From Selenomonadales bacterium (GTDB taxonomy: Bacteria > Bacillota > Negativicutes > Selenomonadales > Selenomonadaceae): a stretch of 55,747 nt of DNA. The notes beneath the pieces are model-generated. The model made no database searches. It saw nothing but the letters and a program-made list of their open reading frames with translations, and was not told where the DNA came from. Positions 41,173 to 50,056 of this stretch are shown here, one piece after another. Numbering within the stretch: position 1 is the first letter of the stretch; every line of letters starts with the position of its first letter. The stretch spans positions 1 to 55,747 of the forward strand of contig CAAGHH010000010.1 of assembly GCA_900769615.1 (NCBI GenBank). The letters are read 5' to 3'. Made by a program: the position numbers and the translations under genes.

Positions 41173-41613
41173 TTATTCCTCCTGCTTAGTCTGCAAGGCT
41201 TTTTCATTATCCATTGCAGCTTTTAATAAATTATAATATTTATCAGGCAAACGGGTTATATGTCCCGTATCCTTACGTGTAAACACATTTTGCGAAAAGC
41301 CTGTCACCAAAAGCTCGCCATCAGATTTGCGTAAAATCCGATAATCAAATGACATCTTAGCCTTGGTAAGCGCCCTGGGGGTAACTTCAATCAAAACTAT
41401 ATCATCAAAATACCCCGATGCTAAATATTTAGCCCGTATTTCCGTAATTGGAAATACATAACCATCATCCATCATTTCGCCAAGGGTAATACCTATTGAG
41501 CGCAAGTATTCTACTCGACCAATTTCAAACCAGCGAATATAGTTAGCATGATGCACCACTGCCATGGCATCAGTATCAAAAAAGTTCACATGTTTTTCAG
41601 TAGTGACTGGCAT
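41173..41613 (-). CDS. Acyl-CoA thioesterase, YbgC/4HBT hotdog family
   Basis: 146-residue hotdog-fold protein with the 4HBT signature FFDTDAMAVVHHANYIRWFEIGR-type opening (Asp in DTDAMAVVHH is catalytic), then KYLASGYFDDIVLIEV. It hydrolyses acyl-CoA thioesters; the specific acyl group is unknown. AGGAGG precedes ATG 41613. First gene of the thioesterase, unknown membrane protein and CofE-like operon. Confidence 0.88.
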   Translation of the reverse strand: MPVTTEKHVNFFDTDAMAVVHHANYIRWFEIGRVEYLRSIGITLGEMMDDGYVFPITEIRAKYLASGYFDDIVLIEVTPRALTKAKMSFDYRILRKSDGELLVTGFSQNVFTRKDTGHITRLPDKYYNLLKAAMDNEKALQTKQEE

Positions 41614-41686
41614 GCAATCCCTCCTGTCAATAGTTTTCCTAATAACTCACTTGTATAGCCTAGAACAATTAATGCTTAAAGTCAAG

Positions 41687-42466
41687 TTAAATGCTATACA
41701 TCTTATCAAGCTGTTTCATAAATATCTGCAAACGGTCTAATTCTAATGGATCATCAACTTTTTTACCTGAATAATAATATTCTACTGACTGCGTTAAATT
41801 CTCCAGCTGATTGCGTTCCTGTAATTGATGTCTGAGTTCCTTTACGGTTCCTTCGTTGCCGTCAACAAAATGAACCGTCGGTGGCAGAAGCGTACGTATA
41901 GTATCTTTAAAATAATTAAAGTGCGTACAGCCAAGCACCACTGCCGAAAACTTCGTAAAATCATATTGTGAAAAATTAGTTTTTAAATATTCGGTAACTG
42001 CCGGTGATTGAAACTCCTGCCGCTCAGCAAATTTTACCAATTCTGGCAAAGCTAATCTATCCACCAAGTGATCTTTATCCACTCGCTCAATTAAAAGTTC
42101 CATTTTATGTCCTTTGACAGTTATTGGCGTTGCTATTACCAGCACGCGATGTTTAGCATCCAAATCAAGAGCTTTTTTTACCGCTGGTTCCATACCAATA
42201 ATTGGAATGTCATAACGCTTGCGCATTTCCGCTACGGCCACAGAAGTCGCAGTGTTGCAAGCCGTAACAATTGCTTTTACTTGCTTGCCTGCCAAAAAGT
42301 CAAAAGCTGCCGCAACGTAATCTCGAACCTGCTGCTTGGTTTTCGTTCCATACGGAACATGCTCTTCATCGGCATAAAAAATAAACTGCTCATGTGGCAT
42401 TACCTTCATAGCATGATGCAATACTGATAGTCCACCCATACCTGAATCAAAAAAAGCTATTTTCAT
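41687..42466 (-). CDS. murI: Glutamate racemase
   Basis: Interconverts L- and D-glutamate for peptidoglycan. 259 residues from ATG 42466 (GGGGAG upstream; an in-frame ATG at 42496 is disfavoured). It has FFDSGMGGLSVL, YADEEHVPYG, the first catalytic cysteine in VTACNTATSVA, the second in VLGCTHFNYF, and the D-glutamate-site region in between. It is separated from the thioesterase operon by 73 bases. The other murein gene set (murQPG) lies far upstream. Confidence 0.93.
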   Translation of the reverse strand: MKIAFFDSGMGGLSVLHHAMKVMPHEQFIFYADEEHVPYGTKTKQQVRDYVAAAFDFLAGKQVKAIVTACNTATSVAVAEMRKRYDIPIIGMEPAVKKALDLDAKHRVLVIATPITVKGHKMELLIERVDKDHLVDRLALPELVKFAERQEFQSPAVTEYLKTNFSQYDFTKFSAVVLGCTHFNYFKDTIRTLLPPTVHFVDGNEGTVKELRHQLQERNQLENLTQSVEYYYSGKKVDDPLELDRLQIFMKQLDKMYSI

Positions 42467-42578
42467 GCTCTCAGCTCCCCATGCAATTCTAAGCATAAAT
42501 TCAATGGGAATATTATAACGCTATCTAGAATTTTTTGCTATAGGCAACCTGCTAAACGATAAAATATGCAATAAATTA

Positions 42579-42608
42579 TTGACAGCTGCCTATACTTACT
42601 GTTATAAT
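42579..42608 (+). promoter_or_regulatory. Promoter of the serine tRNA pair
   Basis: Perfect TTGACA at 42579-42584 and perfect TATAAT at 42603-42608, with an 18-base spacer, ending 15 bases before the first tRNA. Confidence 0.85.
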
Positions 42609-42623
42609 AATAGCGTTGACTGC

Positions 42624-42712
<89 letters not shown>

Positions 42713-42716
42713 TTAT

Positions 42717-42807
42717 GGAGTGGTACTCAAGTGGCTTAAGAGGACGGTTTGCTAAATCGTTAGGCTGGGTAACCGGTGCGGAGGTTCGAATCCTCTCCAC
42801 TCCGCCA
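42717..42807 (+). tRNA. tRNA-Ser (anticodon GCU)
   Basis: Acceptor GGAGTGG/CCACTCC, anticodon loop TTGCTAA, long variable arm, T-arm AGGTTCGAATCCT, encoded CCA. It reads AGC/AGU. Only 4 bases separate it from the first tRNA, so they form one transcript. Confidence 0.97.
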
Positions 42808-42819
42808 CGTGAGATTCAG

Positions 42820-42846
42820 GCTCTGACTGCGGTCAGAGCTTTTTTG
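42820..42846 (+). terminator. Terminator of the serine tRNA operon
   Basis: CTCTGAC/GTCAGAG stem with a TGCG loop, followed by six T residues. Confidence 0.92.
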
Positions 42847-42864
42847 TTAGCAAAATAACTCTCT

Positions 42865-42907
42865 AAAAAAAGACGATTGTGAATCTTAATCCACAATCGT
42901 CTTTTTT
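42865..42907. terminator. Bidirectional terminator after sstT
   Basis: AGACGATTGTG/CACAATCGTCT perfect stem with A-run before and T-run after, serving sstT on the minus strand. Confidence 0.88.
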
Positions 42908-42909
42908 AA

Positions 42910-44163
42910 TTACTTACTTGACGGAACTAAATCCTCAGCCTTTAATTCTCCTTCCTTTGCTCGCTGGGCAAATTCAGCAGTTGCGGTAAAAAGTACATCA
43001 GTTGAGCTGTTTAATGCCGTTTCGCAAGAGTCCTGCAAAACACCAATTATAAAACCAACACCTACGATTTGCATAGCAATATCATTGCTAATACCAAATG
43101 AAGCACAAGCTACCGGAATCAGCAGCAGTGAACCACCAGCTACACCTGACGCGCCACAGGCACCTACCGTAGCCACAATACAAAGCAGCAATGCTGTCGG
43201 CAGATCAATACTTAAGCCCAAAGTATGCGCTCCTGCCAATGACAGGATAGCAATGGTAATAGCTGCCCCGCTCATATTTATAGTAGCTCCTAAAGGAATC
43301 GAAATTGAATATGTATCAGGATTCAGACCTAAACGTTTGCACAAGGAAAGATTTACTGGAATATTAGCGGCTGAACTGCGCGTAAAGAAAGCATATATAC
43401 CACTTTCCCGCAAAGTGGTAAAAATAAGTGGATACGGATTGCGATGAATATGCAAATAAACTATTATAGCGTTCATTATTAATGCAACTGAGAAGAAAGC
43501 TCCTAATAAAACAGCCAAAAGCTGCGCATAACCTAAAAGTGCGCCAAGACCATTGGTACCAATAGCATTAGCTACCAGTCCCATAATACCAAGCGGAGCA
43601 AAACGGATTACCCATTGCACGATTTTAGTTACCCCAGCTGCAGCATCGGCTAAAAATTTCTTCGTCGATTCAGCAGCGCTGCGCAAAGCTACACCAGCTA
43701 AAACACCCCAAGCCAAAATACCAATGTAATTAGCACTAGCCAAAGCATGAATAGGATTATCAACCACATTTAATACCAAGGTGTGCAATACTTCCGTTAT
43801 ACCACTTGGCGGAGCAAGTTTTGCATCCTGCGGTACTTGCAATATAAGTTCTGTAGGAAATAAAAATGAAAACGCTACCGCAACAAGCGAGGCAAAAAAA
43901 GTTGCCAATACATACATACGCACGATTGGCTTCATCGAAGCATTATTTTCACCACTTTTCTGAGCCATAGCATTCATAACTAACACAAAAACCAAAATCG
44001 GGGCAACTCCCTTTAACGCCCGCACAAACAAATCGCCTAAAATAGCCACAGCCGGCACTGTATGCGGAGCCGCCACAGCCAATACAATACCGATTACCAG
44101 TCCCACAGCAATCAGCTTTATCAGGGCTGTTTCCTGATATTTTTTTCCGATAGCTCTTAGCAT
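42910..44163 (-). CDS. sstT: Serine/threonine:Na+ symporter
   Basis: 417-residue transporter of the dicarboxylate/amino acid:cation symporter family. SstT-specific sequence includes APHTVPAVAILGDLFVRALKGVAP, FFTRSSAANIPVNLSLCKRLG, PLGATINMSGAAITIAIL and GACGASGVAGGSLLLIP. ATG 44163 follows TAGGAGG and matches the family N-terminus; the longer frame from 44256 is unsupported. It would import serine/threonine, which could feed the threonine deaminase at the start of the window. It has its own promoter. Confidence 0.94.
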   Translation of the reverse strand: MLRAIGKKYQETALIKLIAVGLVIGIVLAVAAPHTVPAVAILGDLFVRALKGVAPILVFVLVMNAMAQKSGENNASMKPIVRMYVLATFFASLVAVAFSFLFPTELILQVPQDAKLAPPSGITEVLHTLVLNVVDNPIHALASANYIGILAWGVLAGVALRSAAESTKKFLADAAAGVTKIVQWVIRFAPLGIMGLVANAIGTNGLGALLGYAQLLAVLLGAFFSVALIMNAIIVYLHIHRNPYPLIFTTLRESGIYAFFTRSSAANIPVNLSLCKRLGLNPDTYSISIPLGATINMSGAAITIAILSLAGAHTLGLSIDLPTALLLCIVATVGACGASGVAGGSLLLIPVACASFGISNDIAMQIVGVGFIIGVLQDSCETALNSSTDVLFTATAEFAQRAKEGELKAEDLVPSSK

Positions 44164-44227
44164 TTTACAATATCCTCCTAAAAAATAAAATATAAGGCCT
44201 GTCGTTCTTTCATAGAATACGTTTGTT

Positions 44228-44256
44228 AGTATACACCAAACACAGATTAAACGCAA
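44228..44256 (-). promoter_or_regulatory. Promoter of sstT
   Basis: On the minus strand TTGCGT (complement of 44251-44256) and TATACT (complement of 44228-44233), spacer 17. Confidence 0.6.
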
Positions 44257-44307
44257 GATTTTTTATTAAGTATGTATGTATGCAGTGTACCATAATCGGA
44301 AATTAAA

Positions 44308-44344
44308 ATATCGTGTACATATTTTTAGTATATGTACACGATAT
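44308..44344 (-). terminator. 15-bp perfect palindrome downstream of rfbD
   Basis: ATATCGTGTACATAT pairs perfectly with its partner across a 7-base loop. A weak T-run (TTTTAATTT) on the minus strand makes it a likely terminator of the regulator-kinase-rfbD operon. Its symmetry and position 50 bases upstream of the sstT -35 also allow an operator. Confidence 0.5.
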
Positions 44345-44393
44345 AAACACTTATTTTACACATCAATAGACATCGACTATACTTTTTTACAAT

Positions 44394-45236
44394 CTAACCA
44401 AACTCTTGTAAATACCGCTTAACTGCATCCTGCCAAGCTGGCAAACGTTTAAATCCAGCTTTATCCAAACAAACTTTGCTAAGCCGCGAATTGTAAGGCC
44501 GCTTAGCTTTGGTAGGATAGGCTGTTGCTGGCACATCATTAACCTTAACTGCTTTCCGGGCTTGCTTAAATATTTCCCGCGCGAAATCCGCCCACGAGCA
44601 TGTTCCTTCATTAGTTGCATGATAAATTCCATATTTATCACTTTGAATTATATCAGCTAACAACACTGCCAAATCGCTAGTATACGTTGGTGAACCAATT
44701 TGATCATTTACTACATTCAGTTCGGTATGAGTCTTGCTTAAATTTAACATAGTGCGGATAAAATTCTTGCCGTTTATCCCAAATACCCACGAAATCCGTA
44801 CAATAAAATATTTTTCAAGTTCAGCAGCTACTGCTTGTTCACCTTTTAGTTTTGATAAACCATAAACATTTTGCGGTTTTTTCTCATCTTGCGGTTCATA
44901 AAATTTATCACCGTCACCAGCAAAAACATAATCGGTACTTATATAAAGTAATTTAGCATCTATTTCATGACAAAGCTTAGCTAAATTTCTCGTACCAATC
45001 GCATTAACAGCTTCACAAGCCGCCGCTTCTTCTTCAGCTTTATCAACAGCAGTATAAGCTGCACAGTGAATTACGGCATCTGGCTTATAGTCAAGCAAAT
45101 ATTGCTGCATAACTGCAAAATCAGTTAATGGAAAATCCTTGCTATTAACGCCTCTTACGGCTATGTGACGTCTTTCCAGTTCTTTTACACAATCAAATCC
45201 TAACTGACCACTAGCACCCGTAACTAAAACTTTCAT
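44394..45236 (-). CDS. rfbD: dTDP-4-dehydrorhamnose reductase
   Basis: 280-residue extended SDR enzyme that makes dTDP-L-rhamnose, a surface-polysaccharide precursor. It has the nucleotide loop VTGASGQLGFDCV, YISTDYVFAGDGDKFYEP, the Tyr/Lys pair in NVYGLSKLKGEQ, and the C-terminal NSRLSKVCLDKAGF. GAGG precedes ATG 45236. It lies 15 bases after a histidine kinase gene rather than with rfbA, rfbB and rfbC, which are absent here. Confidence 0.93.
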   Translation of the reverse strand: MKVLVTGASGQLGFDCVKELERRHIAVRGVNSKDFPLTDFAVMQQYLLDYKPDAVIHCAAYTAVDKAEEEAAACEAVNAIGTRNLAKLCHEIDAKLLYISTDYVFAGDGDKFYEPQDEKKPQNVYGLSKLKGEQAVAAELEKYFIVRISWVFGINGKNFIRTMLNLSKTHTELNVVNDQIGSPTYTSDLAVLLADIIQSDKYGIYHATNEGTCSWADFAREIFKQARKAVKVNDVPATAYPTKAKRPYNSRLSKVCLDKAGFKRLPAWQDAVKRYLQEFG

Positions 45237-45251
45237 CTAATTTTATCCTCT

Positions 45252-46697
45252 CTATGCAACAACTGGTATCGTAAGTATTACCTTGGTTCCTTTACCTAAA
45301 TCACTTACCATTGCAATGTTAATGTTGTGTTGTTCAGCAATCCAGCTGGCAATCGAAAGACCTAGCCCGGTACCACTGACACCGCCCTGAGCCTTCGTTC
45401 GCGAAGCATCAACCCGGTAAAACCGTTCAAAAACTTTTTTCTGATCTTTTGGCGCAATGCCAATACCATCATCGGCTAACTCTAACCGAATATGCTTACC
45501 ATCAGGCATTTTTTCCGAGCTTACTGTTATATGCCCTCCATCAGGCGTATACTTGGTGCTGTTTTCTAAAAAAATCCGCAACATTTGTCTTATCGTCACC
45601 TGGTCAGCATAAATAATACCCATGTCATTGTGCAATAGTTCCACGCTATGCGTCTTAGTAACCATTTTCATCTTGCGCATAACATCTGTCACTAACTCCG
45701 ATAACTCCAGATTTTCCTTATGAAGCACCTGTCGCTTCTGATCAGCTCGCGCCAAAAACAACAATTTTTCAATAAGCTGCTGCATATCCTCAGCTTCAGA
45801 GCGAATTGCTGATATTCCTTCATCCAGGACTTCTTTATCGGAACGCCCCCAGCGCGACAATAAATCTGAATAACCCAAAATAACTGTCACCGGTGTTCTC
45901 AGCTCATGCGAAGCATCAGAAACAAAGCGCTGCTGCTGCTTAAATCCAATTTCCAACCTATCCAGCATGTGATTGAACGTATACGCCAGTTCTGCCAGCT
46001 CATCCTTAGCTGGTGGTACCGTTATCCGCCGATCCATTTTTTCTATTTCTATCTTACGGGCAGTAGCGGTCATGTCCCGAATTGGCTGCAAAATTCGCCG
46101 GCTCACAAAATAACCAGCTACTAACGCTAGCACAAACCCTAATATCGTCATCAAGAATAATATTTTTTGCAATGTTTCCAAAAAATGCTGCTCGGCAGTT
46201 ATAGTTTTAAAAAAATGCAATTGATATATTTGTCCTTGATATTCGACATTCACCTTGGCATGATATAAGGTCATATTGCGTAGCTTGGCCACCTGCATCG
46301 ATTTATTTGCCCAAAACGGCGGTTTTTTTAATGTGGATGCCTCAATACGTTCAATTGAAGGATAATGGCTATCGTTTTCATATACAATTTGACCAGTCAA
46401 ATCAGTAATTCTAAGCACTACCCCAGGCAAAACTGGATCATCATGAAAAAAATCTTGGGCTAGTGATCTGCCATCTTCCATGCGCTGCAAGACATGATGC
46501 ATACTTATTTGCAATTCAACTTCAGCTTGATGATAAAATGAAAAATATACACCAAGTCCAGTCAAAGCACTAGTAAGTATAAGCACTAAAAGTAAAACCG
46601 CAGCATAGAAACAAGTGATTTTAGTAGATATTCTAGCATATCGCAAACGATTAAGCAGCGTAACCTGTCGCCGCCATAGCTTACTCCTTGATAGCAT
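45252..46697 (-). CDS. Sensor histidine kinase, ArlS/CssS-like
   Basis: 481-residue inner-membrane kinase. TM1 is at about 30-54, with an extracytoplasmic sensor of about 120 residues, and TM2 at about 178-198. A HAMP linker follows, then the phospho-acceptor His264 in VSDASHELRTPV, N-box ENSTKYTPDG, G1 DDGIGIAP, F-box FERFYRVD and G2 GTGLGLSIA. The start overlaps the response-regulator stop by 17 bases. The signal is unknown. With the regulator and rfbD it forms one operon, suggesting envelope-related control. Confidence 0.92.
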   Translation of the reverse strand: MLSRSKLWRRQVTLLNRLRYARISTKITCFYAAVLLLVLILTSALTGLGVYFSFYHQAEVELQISMHHVLQRMEDGRSLAQDFFHDDPVLPGVVLRITDLTGQIVYENDSHYPSIERIEASTLKKPPFWANKSMQVAKLRNMTLYHAKVNVEYQGQIYQLHFFKTITAEQHFLETLQKILFLMTILGFVLALVAGYFVSRRILQPIRDMTATARKIEIEKMDRRITVPPAKDELAELAYTFNHMLDRLEIGFKQQQRFVSDASHELRTPVTVILGYSDLLSRWGRSDKEVLDEGISAIRSEAEDMQQLIEKLLFLARADQKRQVLHKENLELSELVTDVMRKMKMVTKTHSVELLHNDMGIIYADQVTIRQMLRIFLENSTKYTPDGGHITVSSEKMPDGKHIRLELADDGIGIAPKDQKKVFERFYRVDASRTKAQGGVSGTGLGLSIASWIAEQHNINIAMVSDLGKGTKVILTIPVVA

Positions 46698-47376
46698 AAC
46701 CTACGCCCCGTACCGTATAGATATACTTTTGATGAAAATGATCATCAATTTTGGCCCGCAAATAACGGATATACACATCAACTACATTGGTATCACCCGT
46801 ATAATCATAGCCCCATACCTCTTGTAAAATTTGGTCTCTTGTAAGTACATTGCGCTTATTGCGAAGCATGTATTCTAATAACGCGTATTCTTTCTTAGTC
46901 AGCTGAACTTCTTCTCCTTGAACCATCACTTCATAACGGCTAGGATACATTACCAGATCCTTTACCTGTAAGCGTTCACCATTAATATCTATATCCGATT
47001 CGCCATTTTTGTATTTACGCAACGCATTACGAACCCTTGCCAACAATTCCTGAATAGCAAACGGCTTAGTTATATAATCATCAGCTCCCAAATCAAGCCC
47101 ATGTACCTTATCTTCAACATCATCACGTGCTGTCAGCATTATAATAGGAATACTTGATATTTCTCTTACTTTACGGCAAATAGTCATACCATCCATATCC
47201 GGAAGCATTATATCTAGTAAAACTAAATCATAATCTTCCTGGGCGATACGCTCAAAGGCTCGCAAACCATTCTCCTCAATAGCTGTATCATAACCTTCAT
47301 GTTCCAATTCAATTTGTAAAAATCTAGCTATACGGTGTTCATCTTCTACAATAAAAATACGATCTTTCCCCATCAT
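46681..47376 (-). CDS. OmpR/PhoB-family response regulator, ArlR-like
   Basis: 231-residue regulator with a receiver domain (acidic pair in IVEDEH, phospho-Asp55 in VLLDIMLPD, switch Thr in MLTARDD, Lys in YITKPF) and a winged-helix DNA-binding domain (VQLTKKEYALLEYMLRN, VDVYIRYLRAKID). GGAGG lies 6 bases before ATG 47376; a second ATG follows immediately. It is the partner of the overlapping downstream kinase. Confidence 0.94.
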   Translation of the reverse strand: MMGKDRIFIVEDEHRIARFLQIELEHEGYDTAIEENGLRAFERIAQEDYDLVLLDIMLPDMDGMTICRKVREISSIPIIMLTARDDVEDKVHGLDLGADDYITKPFAIQELLARVRNALRKYKNGESDIDINGERLQVKDLVMYPSRYEVMVQGEEVQLTKKEYALLEYMLRNKRNVLTRDQILQEVWGYDYTGDTNVVDVYIRYLRAKIDDHFHQKYIYTVRGVGYAIKE

Positions 47377-47490
47377 ATATTACCTCCATCGAAACTAGTA
47401 TATAGTGAAATTATATCATCTTTGGTGAACATTAACATTATACCTGTATTAATAAAAATATGAACTTATTTTGTTTAAGGAAACCTACTA

Positions 47491-49125
47491 TCAGCACACT
47501 TGCAAAGCATACTTGCCAACTGTAATTTTTATTTTGCCTTCATTACGCAGTAATTCAAGTTCCTTACGAATTTTATTTTCTGATACCAAAAGCTCACTTG
47601 CCAGGGAACGCCTTCCCACCGGTTCATGTTTTTCATTATGTTTTTTTATAGTTTGATATACCTTTTCCTTTAAATCCAATCTATTTGTCTGCACTAAAAG
47701 CCGTTCTTTTAAATCTTGTGGCAAGTCACTAACTCGAGGTATTTCACCAGGACAAATACTTATCAGATATTCCACAACATTTTGCAGTTCCCGCACATTT
47801 CCTGGCCAATTGTATTCATTTAAGCATTTAGCAATTTTTGAAAAATATGTATCAGCTTCAATATAACGCATTGACAAATCATTATATATCGCATAACAAA
47901 GTGGTAACACATCGCCTTGGCGCTCACTTAATGCCGGCAAGGTCAAAGGCAGAACGTTAAGCCGGTAATATAAATCCTCACGAAAAATTTTTCGTTTGAT
48001 ATGTTCCTTTAAGTCATGATTAGTTGCTGCTATCACGCGAACATCTATAGGAATAATCTTGATACTGCCGACACGCCTAATTTGTTTTTCTTGCAGCACC
48101 CTTAGTAATTTCACCTGAAATGACAGCGGCGCATCCCCTATTTCATCTAAAAACAAGGTTCCCTTATTAGCTGCCTCAAAAAGTCCTGGTGCACCACCTC
48201 GTTTAGCTCCGGTAAATGAACCTTCTTCATAGCCAAACAATTCCGACTCCAATAACTGCTCCGTCATTGCCGCAAAATTAACTGCTACAAACGGTCCATT
48301 GCGTCTAGAAGATTCGTTATGGATACTTTGCGCAAACAATTCCTTGCCAGTGCCACTTTCACCATGAATTAATATTGGTGCATCCGCTTTAGCCATTTTC
48401 TTAGCTAAATTTATTGCCTCAGCTAAATTCTGACTTTTCCCTGCTATATCATCAAAATGATAACGAGCTATATTGGAATCTTTTGCCTGACGGCAATATA
48501 ACAAACTTTCCAGCTTTTTAATATCATTGGCTGCCTTACGCATAAGCTCAATAATATCGCTGATGTATCTTGCCGATATAGTATCTGAACATTCTTTACT
48601 CAAACCAAAGAAATTAATTATATCCATTATTGAAGTCATATCGACCAAACGCGTATGTATATTTATTACTCGCTTGATGCCTGGTGGTACCAATTGCATT
48701 TCCCCTGGCGTTATCGCTACATCCACCTGAGGATATTCTTTTACTCCCGGATAATACGGAAAGTAATCTATATGACCTAAACCTATAATTTGCAACAATC
48801 TTATCGTCTGATGCGCACTTTCCTGTGAATCATTAACGAGCAAAGCCTTTTTATGCGGTGCCAGCTGAAAAAGCGGACCTATTTCATGATAATTAATTGA
48901 ACGTCTTGCTATTCGGTATGGTATGCCTGATTTTACATATTCATGCAATTTTATATAAGTAAACGAACTTGTATAGATAATTAAATCGGCCCGCAAATTT
49001 GATGGTGGCAGTGCATTTAAATAATATGCATCTATCTTAAGCTGATCTGCTAACAGACGCCTCAATTGTTCTTGTATTGCTTCTGCTGTATATTGCCCCA
49101 GTGATATAACAACCAACCGCTTCAT
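47491..49125 (-). CDS. Sigma54-dependent enhancer-binding activator with non-Fis C-terminus
   Basis: 544-residue activator, probably of the divergent isoaspartyl dipeptidase operon. Residues 1 to about 190 form an uncharacterised sensory domain, vaguely PrpR-like. The AAA+ domain at about 225-455 has Walker A GESGTGKE (255-262), the sigma54-contacting loop GSFTGA (302-307, family norm GAFTGA), Walker B TLFLDEIGD (323-331) and the later WPGNVRELQN. The C-terminal 70 residues (RRSLASELLVSENKIRKELELL) look like a winged helix rather than the usual Fis-type helix-turn-helix. The sequence does not show a receiver domain, so the signal is probably a small ligand or partner. Confidence 0.9.
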   Translation of the reverse strand: MKRLVVISLGQYTAEAIQEQLRRLLADQLKIDAYYLNALPPSNLRADLIIYTSSFTYIKLHEYVKSGIPYRIARRSINYHEIGPLFQLAPHKKALLVNDSQESAHQTIRLLQIIGLGHIDYFPYYPGVKEYPQVDVAITPGEMQLVPPGIKRVINIHTRLVDMTSIMDIINFFGLSKECSDTISARYISDIIELMRKAANDIKKLESLLYCRQAKDSNIARYHFDDIAGKSQNLAEAINLAKKMAKADAPILIHGESGTGKELFAQSIHNESSRRNGPFVAVNFAAMTEQLLESELFGYEEGSFTGAKRGGAPGLFEAANKGTLFLDEIGDAPLSFQVKLLRVLQEKQIRRVGSIKIIPIDVRVIAATNHDLKEHIKRKIFREDLYYRLNVLPLTLPALSERQGDVLPLCYAIYNDLSMRYIEADTYFSKIAKCLNEYNWPGNVRELQNVVEYLISICPGEIPRVSDLPQDLKERLLVQTNRLDLKEKVYQTIKKHNEKHEPVGRRSLASELLVSENKIRKELELLRNEGKIKITVGKYALQVC

Positions 49126-49223
49126 CTATCCGCCCTCCAATGGGATATTAATATTTAGTAAACGGGACTCTCCCCATTAATTTTTTAACCTTCCTATCTT
49201 GTTTTTATTGTCTCAACCTGTAA

Positions 49224-49251
49224 GCATTGTATACATTAGTCGTACAAATGC
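49224..49251. promoter_or_regulatory. Possible upstream activator site for the sigma54 activator
   Basis: Imperfect inverted repeat GCATTGTATAC ... GTACAAATGC, about 80 bp upstream of the -24/-12 promoter, the usual distance for an enhancer. Confidence 0.45.
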
Positions 49252-49329
49252 CGTCAGATATTTGATTTTACAAGGCTAGGTGACAATATCAACTACTAAA
49301 AAAATAAGATTAGCCATTAACATAAAAAA

Positions 49330-49346
49330 TTGGCACGATAATTGCA
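49330..49346 (+). promoter_or_regulatory. Sigma54 (-24/-12) promoter of yjiH-yjiG-iadA
   Basis: TTGGCAC-GATAA-TTGCA matches the TGGCAC-N5-TTGC consensus at every base. Transcription would start near 49357, 48 bases before the yjiH ATG. Confidence 0.92.
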
Positions 49347-49404
49347 TTTTATAAAAGTAACTTTCTAATTTAAATTATAACATATATTTTAAGGAGTGAC
49401 TGAA

Positions 49405-50043
49405 ATGGAAAAAGATAACTCAACCCCAAAAGTTAGAGTGCCTTGGTATGGCTATGCCGCCTTCCTGGTAGCCGTCCTGATGTTCTCTGGCTTGTTTTCT
49501 TCGGCTGATGGTCCGCTAAAAGCCTTAGATTTTAATGTATTGTGTGGCAGTTTTGGTAACATCAGTGCTGATAAAGCTATGAATTTCCGTGGTGCTGGCG
49601 GCAGCGGTGCTAAAGATGGTTTTATTTTTGCTCTTACTTTGATTCCAGCTGTTATCCTGGCTCTAGGATTAGTTAATGTAATCGATGGTCTTGGCGGTCT
49701 TAAAGCTGCCGAAAAAATCATGACCCCGATTTTAAAACCATTGCTTGGCGTTCCAGGTATAACGGCATTAGCTAATATTGCTAATATGCAAAGCACCGAT
49801 GCAGCTGCCGGTATGGTAAAAGAACTTAAAGATAATGATGAAATAACTGATAAAGAACGTTCTATTATTATTGCTTATCAAACCAGTGGCAGTGCTACTA
49901 TTACTAATTATTTTTCATCGGGTGCAGCCGCCTTTGCTTTTATAACTGCCCCCATAATTTTACCAATCATAGTTATTTTCGTTTTCAAAATAATTGGTGC
50001 TAATCTCATGCGCCTTTATTTAAAATTTGTCTATAAGGATTAA
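49405..50043 (+). CDS. yjiH: YjiH-family membrane protein (nucleoside-recognition/Gate domain)
   Basis: 212-residue inner-membrane protein with about five hydrophobic segments and a Gate-domain core (GVPGITALANIANMQSTDAAAG, ITNYFSSGAAAF). It is homologous to E. coli YjiH and related to SpmA. ATG 49405 follows AAGGAG at 8 bases; a GTG at 49396 overlaps that site. First gene after the sigma54 promoter. With YjiG it is presumed to be a two-part transporter or permease-like unit for isoaspartyl dipeptides, by analogy with E. coli yjiH-yjiG-iadA. Confidence 0.85.
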   Translation: MEKDNSTPKVRVPWYGYAAFLVAVLMFSGLFSSADGPLKALDFNVLCGSFGNISADKAMNFRGAGGSGAKDGFIFALTLIPAVILALGLVNVIDGLGGLKAAEKIMTPILKPLLGVPGITALANIANMQSTDAAAGMVKELKDNDEITDKERSIIIAYQTSGSATITNYFSSGAAAFAFITAPIILPIIVIFVFKIIGANLMRLYLKFVYKD

Positions 50044-50056
50044 GGAGGTACCTTAA

